Shown: positions 6,391-9,948 of the stretch, piece by piece | Layout of the letters: each line of letters starts with the position of its first letter | Numbering within the stretch: the first letter of the stretch is position 1 | Assembly: GCA_031267375.1 (NCBI GenBank) | Contig: JAIRZE010000010.1 | Location: 1-9,948, forward strand | Direction of reading: 5' to 3' | DNA length: 9,948 nt | Source: Rickettsiales bacterium | Lineage (GTDB): Bacteria; Pseudomonadota; Alphaproteobacteria; Rs-D84 | Translations under genes and position numbers: made by a program | The notes under the pieces: model-generated | Seen by the model: the letters and a program-made list of their open reading frames with translations, nothing else | The model's database searches: none | Told to the model about the DNA's origin: nothing

Positions 6391-6819
6391 ATGCTAAAAA
6401 TTTGGACTGACGGCAGCTGCCTTGGAAACCCCGGACCGGGCGGCTGGGGCTTTATAGCGACAGACGGAATAAATACCGCAGAGCGATCGGGCGGCGAAAA
6501 GCTGACCACTAATAATCGTATGGAGTTAATGGCGGTCTTGCGCGCGCTGAAAGCGGCAACGCGGCATAAAGAGATAGAGATTCACACGGACAGTCAGTAT
6601 GTGAAAAACGGAATGGAATCCTGGGTGCGCGGCTGGAAGAAAAACGGCTGGAAAACGGCGGATAAAAAACCTGTGAAGAATCAGGACTTGTGGATAGAAT
6701 TGGATGCGGCGGCGCAAAATATAAAAATACATTGGGTTTGGGTTCGCGGACATAATGGAGAGGAATTGAATGAGCGCGTGGACACTCTTGCGCGCAAAGC
6801 CGCCGAAGGGTTAAGGTAA
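6391..6819 (+). CDS. rnhA: Ribonuclease HI
   Basis: Degrades the RNA strand of RNA-DNA hybrids, removing primers and R-loops. 142 residues, close to the usual 145-155. The whole fold is visible: WTDGSCLGNPGPGGWG with catalytic D7, TNNRMELMAVLRAL with the catalytic Glu, HTDSQYV with the second Asp, the basic handle VRGWKKNGWKTADKKPVKN, and WVRGHNGEELNERVDTLA with the flexible-loop His and the last catalytic Asp. The basic handle marks the E. coli-type RNase HI. Only a weak GGAT precedes the ATG, and the candidate promoter would give an almost leaderless transcript. The gene diverges from tkt with 42 bases between start codons. It is followed by hairpin repeat copy 3 as terminator. Confidence 0.96.
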   Translation: MLKIWTDGSCLGNPGPGGWGFIATDGINTAERSGGEKLTTNNRMELMAVLRALKAATRHKEIEIHTDSQYVKNGMESWVRGWKKNGWKTADKKPVKNQDLWIELDAAAQNIKIHWVWVRGHNGEELNERVDTLARKAAEGLR

Positions 6820-6860
6820 AGCCCGATTAGAGATTTTTGTTTTTTCATTTATATAAATAT

Positions 6861-6915
6861 AAAGCTTGGTCTAAAATCCCCTTCCCCGTAGGAAGGGGAA
6901 TTCGCACCGAGCTTT
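6861..6915 (+). terminator. Hairpin repeat copy 3, probable terminator of rnhA
   Basis: 25-base arms (6861-6885 and 6891-6915) match at 20 positions around CCGTA, 41 bases after the rnhA stop. Sequence and orientation relative to the upstream gene are the same as copy 2: 5' arm with GGTCTAAA, 3' arm with GCACCGAGCTTT. The trailing T-run is short, so termination may be weaker than for copy 2. Confidence 0.65.
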
Positions 6916-6932
6916 ATGAGCACTAAATTGTT

Positions 6933-7002
6933 TAATAAAAAATAAGAAACTGGTACACTTTATACGGTGGTATAAAGTGTACCAGTTTCTGTTTTTTGAT
7001 TT
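6933..7002 (-). ncRNA. Predicted short hairpin RNA from the spacer promoter
   Basis: Given the leftward promoter, transcription would start near 7001-7002, run about 12-15 bases, enter the perfect 21-bp stem with a CACC loop and stop in the following TTATTTTTTATT tract. The product would be about 65-70 bases, almost all hairpin. Purely predicted. Confidence 0.3.
6945..6990. terminator. Left palindrome (copy A), perfect 21-bp stem, bidirectional terminator-like
   Basis: Perfect arms 6945-6965 and 6970-6990 around GGTG; the inner 38 bp (6949-6986) recur as the reverse complement at 7055-7092. Rightward the stem runs into TTCTGTTTTTTG, leftward into TATTTTTTATT, so a transcript from either side should terminate. 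The A+T-rich core TACACTTTATAC could also be a protein-binding site. Confidence 0.7.
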
Positions 7003-7007
7003 CCCAT

Positions 7008-7036
7008 ATTTTACTGGATTTTTTGTCTTTCGTCAA
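7008..7036 (-). promoter_or_regulatory. Leftward promoter inside the 68-bp spacer
   Basis: Minus strand TTGACG (7031-7036), exactly 17 bases, TAAAAT (7008-7013): five of six matches in each box with ideal spacing. It is among the best promoters in the window, yet it points away from the secreted-protein genes and straight into terminator-like copy A. Confidence 0.65.
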
Positions 7037-7051
7037 CCGAAAAATGCTGTT

Positions 7052-7082
7052 TTGACTGGTACACTTTATACCACCGTATAAA
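7052..7082 (+). promoter_or_regulatory. Possible rightward promoter overlapping copy B
   Basis: TTGACT (7052-7057) spans the spacer/palindrome boundary, followed after 19 bases by TATAAA (7077-7082). Spacing is long. If used, transcription starts near 7089-7091, about 12 bases before the ATG at 7102, and the palindrome would lie over the promoter like an operator. Confidence 0.35.
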
Positions 7083-7092
7083 GTGTACCAGT
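7055..7092. promoter_or_regulatory. Right palindrome (copy B), operator or leader hairpin before the secreted-protein genes
   Basis: Perfect 17-bp arms (7055-7071, 7076-7092) around CACC, ending nine bases before the ATG at 7102. Unlike copy A it is not followed by a T-tract on either side, so it would not terminate transcription. In an mRNA from upstream it would form a stable hairpin right next to the start codon. Confidence 0.6.
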
Positions 7093-7101
7093 TGCAAATA
7101 T

Positions 7102-7893
7102 ATGAAAACGGGCCAGATAATGCGGAAAAATTGGATTTTTCAAAGTGAAAAAAAATGCAAATACTATAAATTCAAAAATTGCAGAATTCTTGTGTTTATA
7201 TTTTCTTTACTCATTCCTTTTTCAGATTCAGCTGCATTTTCAGACTGCGGCTCGGAACATCATTTACATTTTACCTGCCTGGTAGACGATTATCCAAATC
7301 GTTATGAATGCGGCAGCGGATATTATCCCTATAATATTTGCTACGCATCTTGCGGTGGTTATAACTTTTCTGGCGCCACAATGAACAGAGTTTGCTTTGA
7401 CGGAGCTTATTATAGCACTTACGGCGGCCTTTCCCCTTACGGTTATAACAGCGATTATATGTACTTTCGCGGATCAAACGGATATTGCGCGGGCCTGCGT
7501 TCATCTTGTCCTGGGGAAAGCTATATACAAGCAGATACCACACAAAAAGTTTTATATTGCACTTCCGGGTATACCTGTGTCAGCGGAAGTTATGTGCTCT
7601 GTGATTCAAATGCTTTTTTGATTAACGATAATTGTGTATTGCTTATCTGTCCAGCTGTCGGCACAGACGGTCAAGTCGGCCAAATTATGACGAACAAAGA
7701 AGATTGGTATGGTGATGATTTTAATCTGTCCCCATATAACTATTGGCAAACAGTTGATCCAAAGGTTCTTTGTTATGCAAAGCTTAATCATAATTATTCC
7801 GATAATTCGGGAACATTTCAATATACCGGCAAAAACCCCACTATCCCCAGTCAATATCTGGCTGATTATCCTGGGTGTATGTGGACGCCGTAA
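7102..7893 (+). CDS. Cysteine-rich secreted protein, function unknown
   Basis: 263 residues; I do not recognise a family. A lysine-rich n-region is followed by a hydrophobic stretch (about residues 28-40, ILVFIFSLLIPF) and a likely signal peptidase I site after SDSAA (residue 45). The mature part has 15 cysteines in about 218 residues, many Tyr, Gly, Ser and Asn, and blocks such as YECGSGYYPYNICYASCGGYNFSG and LYCTSGYTCVSGSYVLC, which suggest small disulphide-bonded modules in a surface or secreted protein. No lipobox and no C-terminal membrane segment. The start is uncertain: neither ATG 7102 nor ATG 7120 has a ribosome binding site, and the n-region is unusually long from 7102. It is the first gene after the inverted palindromes and lies 71 bp upstream of the lipoprotein gene on the same strand, so the two likely share an mRNA and compartment. 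Confidence 0.75.
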   Translation: MKTGQIMRKNWIFQSEKKCKYYKFKNCRILVFIFSLLIPFSDSAAFSDCGSEHHLHFTCLVDDYPNRYECGSGYYPYNICYASCGGYNFSGATMNRVCFDGAYYSTYGGLSPYGYNSDYMYFRGSNGYCAGLRSSCPGESYIQADTTQKVLYCTSGYTCVSGSYVLCDSNAFLINDNCVLLICPAVGTDGQVGQIMTNKEDWYGDDFNLSPYNYWQTVDPKVLCYAKLNHNYSDNSGTFQYTGKNPTIPSQYLADYPGCMWTP

Positions 7894-7921
7894 AAAATAA
7901 AGAACAAAGGAAAGGGCGAAA

Positions 7922-7938
7922 CTATGCCGCTTGCATAG
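7922..7938 (+). other. Small hairpin with a four-codon reading frame in the lipoprotein leader
   Basis: Arms CTATGC/GCATAG around CGCTT. The same bases contain ATG-CCG-CTT-GCA-TAG (7924-7938), preceded at a suitable distance by AAAGGG. It may be chance, or a leader peptide controlling the next gene, whose ribosome binding site lies 16 bases on. Confidence 0.25.
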
Positions 7939-7964
7939 AAAAAACTTAATAAAAGGAGTCTCTT

Positions 7965-9782
7965 ATGACGAATAAAAAACATACAAGCTCTCTAATTATT
8001 GCCCGCAATGTAAAGGTATATATGATACTCGCCGGTTTCGGACTTGCCGCGATATTGGCAGGATGCGAAGATACTATTGCACCAAATAATATAGATCCGA
8101 TTGAAAATACAACGCATAATAATATAAAGTTTGAAATTCTTGATATGAGCGATTTGAAAAGCAAATGTTCCGAGATTGAAAAAGCAGGCAAAAATCAAAA
8201 AGATACAATAAGCTTGGTTGTTAGGGGAAATATCGGGTTTGATGCGCAAAACATACAGTTTATAAAGCGAATTTTCGGAGATTTGAAAAAACGCGGAAAC
8301 TTCTATGTTGATTGGTCAAATCCAAGCCAGCGCGTTTCAAGTGCCTCAAAACTGCGCTCTGCAACAAATGATGATTATTATACTTATCCACAAGGCGATG
8401 TATTTATATCAACATTTGAAGAATACGCGGAAGATATGGGCGGCGTTCCGCTGCAACAGAATCCTGAAACTGGCGAAACCGTTATCACCACTGAAACTGC
8501 CGCCGCGCAGATGCTGGAAAGCGGAAACGTGGATTCCGCCAGCATCACAACATTTGACTCCCCGGAACTTGTCATTTATGACGAGCCAAGCTTGCTGGCA
8601 AACACTGCTTTTGCACTGGCTGTGGCACAAGATGATAACAAGAAGATTTCTGTGCGCCTGGGCCAGCAGATTTACGACAACCCCGAAACCTTTTCTTCCG
8701 CGCGCGCAAGTTCCCATATTGCGGGTAATAACGACATTCGCGGGATCAAAATATCTGACGGCCGTTCTTTTCCGTTGTTGCAGGCATTAAAGGGAAATGA
8801 AAATATTTCTTTGATAGACGCTAATATAATTTGCGCAAAAGACACTGTAAACGCAACCGCAAGATCTTTTGACAATCTGGAAGTATATTCCGAAGGCAAG
8901 TACAATAACGGAAAGTTTTTCAGAATTATAGGGGCAAATGGCGCGGCGGATCCAGCGTTGCGCGGCAAATTCAACAATGCGGGCATATTTTATAAAACAG
9001 ATACTCTTTCGTATGGAAACAATGGCGATGATTTATCATTCATAATACCAGAGCGGTTGATTTTGAATAATCCGACAGCAGACGCAAAGGGATTATTAAA
9101 ATTGAAAGATTTTCATTATGGCAACATAATGATGCAAACCGCCGGCAAATCTATTTTAAGAAACCATAATGATTCCACTTTGGCAATGGTCAGCACCGCA
9201 TTATCAGAAAATACTGGAATTTTCCAAATTCCGGATATCCGGCCCGTATTTTCCGCAATATACTCTGTTGAAACAGGACAATTGGAATCCGGCGGAGAAA
9301 TTGATATAACAAAGCTTGATTTTAATACTGGAAATTTCTCGGGGAACAAGCTGGCCGAAGGGCGCATAGGTCAAAAATTGGCCCTTGATGCGGATACTCT
9401 TAAAATAAATCTGCCTACCAAATATGTTTCTTATGACGCATTGAAAGCAATTATTCGTAATGTAAATTTCTTCATTCGTCACGGCGGAAATATAAATCAA
9501 ATAGATTATCCCGTCTTTGTATTGGATGGCGCGAAATATAGTATTGTCAATATCAGCAATGACCAAAAAGTACATTATGAAGAAATAACAGGAATTGGAA
9601 ATCTGAATAATGTCAGTTCTGTAAATGGGGATTATCCGCAAGGATTTCATATATTGAATAGGGATCAAATGAAATATATTACGGTACGCAGCGATTCCAT
9701 TCCTATGGATTCAATATACCATTCAGCGGATGAGTTTTTATTGCGTCCCTGCTTTGTTAACAGGAATGTCAAATCTTATTAG
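7965..9782 (+). CDS. Large lipoprotein, function unknown
   Basis: 605 residues; not recognised. The start at 7965 has a strong AGGAG ribosome binding site six bases upstream. The signal peptide ends in ILAGC with the lipidated cysteine at residue 34, followed by E-D and an Asn/Pro-rich tether (to about residue 52), so the protein should be membrane-anchored and face the periplasm or exterior. The rest looks soluble, with no further membrane segment. Short blocks near the N-terminus (TISLVVRGNIGFDAQNIQFI, then DLKKRGNFYVDWSN) hint at a repeated-strand or BspA-like surface domain, too weak to name. The central and C-terminal parts are rich in Asn, Asp, Ile and Gly and predicted mainly beta. It lies 71 bp after the cysteine-rich gene with no terminator between, so is probably cotranscribed, and ends at the shared terminator facing rlmE. 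Confidence 0.85.
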   Translation: MTNKKHTSSLIIARNVKVYMILAGFGLAAILAGCEDTIAPNNIDPIENTTHNNIKFEILDMSDLKSKCSEIEKAGKNQKDTISLVVRGNIGFDAQNIQFIKRIFGDLKKRGNFYVDWSNPSQRVSSASKLRSATNDDYYTYPQGDVFISTFEEYAEDMGGVPLQQNPETGETVITTETAAAQMLESGNVDSASITTFDSPELVIYDEPSLLANTAFALAVAQDDNKKISVRLGQQIYDNPETFSSARASSHIAGNNDIRGIKISDGRSFPLLQALKGNENISLIDANIICAKDTVNATARSFDNLEVYSEGKYNNGKFFRIIGANGAADPALRGKFNNAGIFYKTDTLSYGNNGDDLSFIIPERLILNNPTADAKGLLKLKDFHYGNIMMQTAGKSILRNHNDSTLAMVSTALSENTGIFQIPDIRPVFSAIYSVETGQLESGGEIDITKLDFNTGNFSGNKLAEGRIGQKLALDADTLKINLPTKYVSYDALKAIIRNVNFFIRHGGNINQIDYPVFVLDGAKYSIVNISNDQKVHYEEITGIGNLNNVSSVNGDYPQGFHILNRDQMKYITVRSDSIPMDSIYHSADEFLLRPCFVNRNVKSY

Positions 9783-9785
9783 TAT

Positions 9786-9813
9786 AAGAAATCCGCCGGC
9801 CGGCGGATTTCTT
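9786..9813. terminator. Bidirectional terminator between the lipoprotein gene and rlmE
   Basis: A perfect 28-base palindrome (AAGAAATCCGCCGG and its complement), three bases after the lipoprotein stop and 12 bases beyond the rlmE stop on the other strand. The GC-rich stem is flanked by ATTTCTT on both strands, which suits termination of both convergent genes. Confidence 0.75.
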
Positions 9814-9824
9814 GTTATATTTAG

Positions 9825-9948
9825 CTATGCTAAACCCTTGAACCCGATTCCGACGATGAACATTTCAACGCTGTCCTTGCGGGATGCGGCCGGCTTTATG
9901 TGATGAACCGATACAAAAGATTTTTTTATATCGCGCAGCAATTCATCC
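9825..9948 (-). CDS. rlmE: 23S rRNA (uridine-2'-O-)methyltransferase RlmE (FtsJ), C-terminal part
   Basis: The frame enters from the right edge and ends at TAG (9825-9827), giving the last 40 or so residues: DELLRDIKKSFVSVHHIKP, then ASRKDSVEMFIVGIGFKG. The block F..V.H.KP.ASR.DS.E.(Y/F).V..GF.G is the conserved C-terminus of RlmE/FtsJ, including the catalytic-region Lys (KP) and Glu (SVE). RlmE methylates U2552 of 23S rRNA late in 50S assembly. The start and the SAM-binding motif lie outside the window. Convergent with the 605-residue lipoprotein gene. Confidence 0.85.
   Translation of the reverse strand, partial: DELLRDIKKSFVSVHHIKPAASRKDSVEMFIVGIGFKGLA

Larger units (their letters stand above)
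6949..7092. repeat. Inverted pair of 38-bp palindromes flanking a 68-bp spacer (possible invertible segment)
   Basis: The 38-bp unit at 6949-6986 and the one at 7055-7092 are exact reverse complements. Because each is itself a palindrome with 17-bp arms, orientation shows only in the tetraloop (GGTG versus CACC). The spacer 6987-7054 contains a promoter pointing left. No target-site duplication was seen, and no recombinase gene lies in the window. It may be an invertible promoter, a miniature element, or a double operator. Confidence 0.8.

Noticed and set aside
6949..7092. CRISPR array or dif-type site
   Set aside because: Only two units, in opposite orientation, with long palindromic arms; the sequence does not resemble the XerCD consensus.
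8305..8790. 161-residue open frame within the lipoprotein gene
   Set aside because: Overlaps a longer frame with a good start and signal peptide; no supporting signal of its own.

Overview
The window looks like a stretch of chromosome from an uncultured, probably host-associated alphaproteobacterium. The grounds are modest: the SprT/YgjP-like protease and the RlmE tail read like alphaproteobacterial proteins, three proteins are lipobox lipoproteins (a diderm habit), and the DNA mixes conserved housekeeping genes with uncharacterised secreted proteins and many small palindromic repeats. TGA is used as a normal stop. No rRNA, tRNA, CRISPR array, integrase or transposase gene was seen.

Layout from left to right. 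(1) 1-2639, minus strand: an overlapping translation operon, hisS -> prfA -> a partial unknown gene that runs off the left edge and carries a 12-base G tract. (2) 2640-3871: two divergent small lipoproteins (META/HslJ-like on minus, TRL-like on plus) sharing a promoter region, bounded by hairpin repeats that act as terminators. (3) 3872-6348, minus: transketolase followed by a YgjP-like zinc metallopeptidase, joined by an ATGA overlap. (4) 6391-6819, plus: rnhA, divergent from tkt; both have very short or absent leaders. (5) 6820-7101: a 282-base intergenic region with a terminator repeat and then two copies of a 38-bp palindrome in opposite orientation, 68 bp apart. (6) 7102-9782, plus: a cysteine-rich secreted protein and a 605-residue lipoprotein, neither of which I recognise. 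(7) 9825-9948, minus: the C-terminus of rlmE, convergent with the lipoprotein across a shared bidirectional terminator.

The most interesting part is 6945-7101. The 68-bp spacer between the inverted palindromes holds a near-consensus sigma70-type promoter (TTGACG-17-TAAAAT) that points away from the secreted-protein genes. Flipping the spacer would turn it toward them and would also move the T-tract that makes the left palindrome a terminator. This is the arrangement expected of a small invertible promoter (phase switch) in its OFF state. A simpler reading is a short hairpin RNA gene or a paired operator. Two other themes deserve attention: a palindromic repeat inserted in frame near the N-termini of both hisS and the META lipoprotein, read in different frames, and a dispersed approximately 55-bp hairpin family that doubles as transcription terminators.
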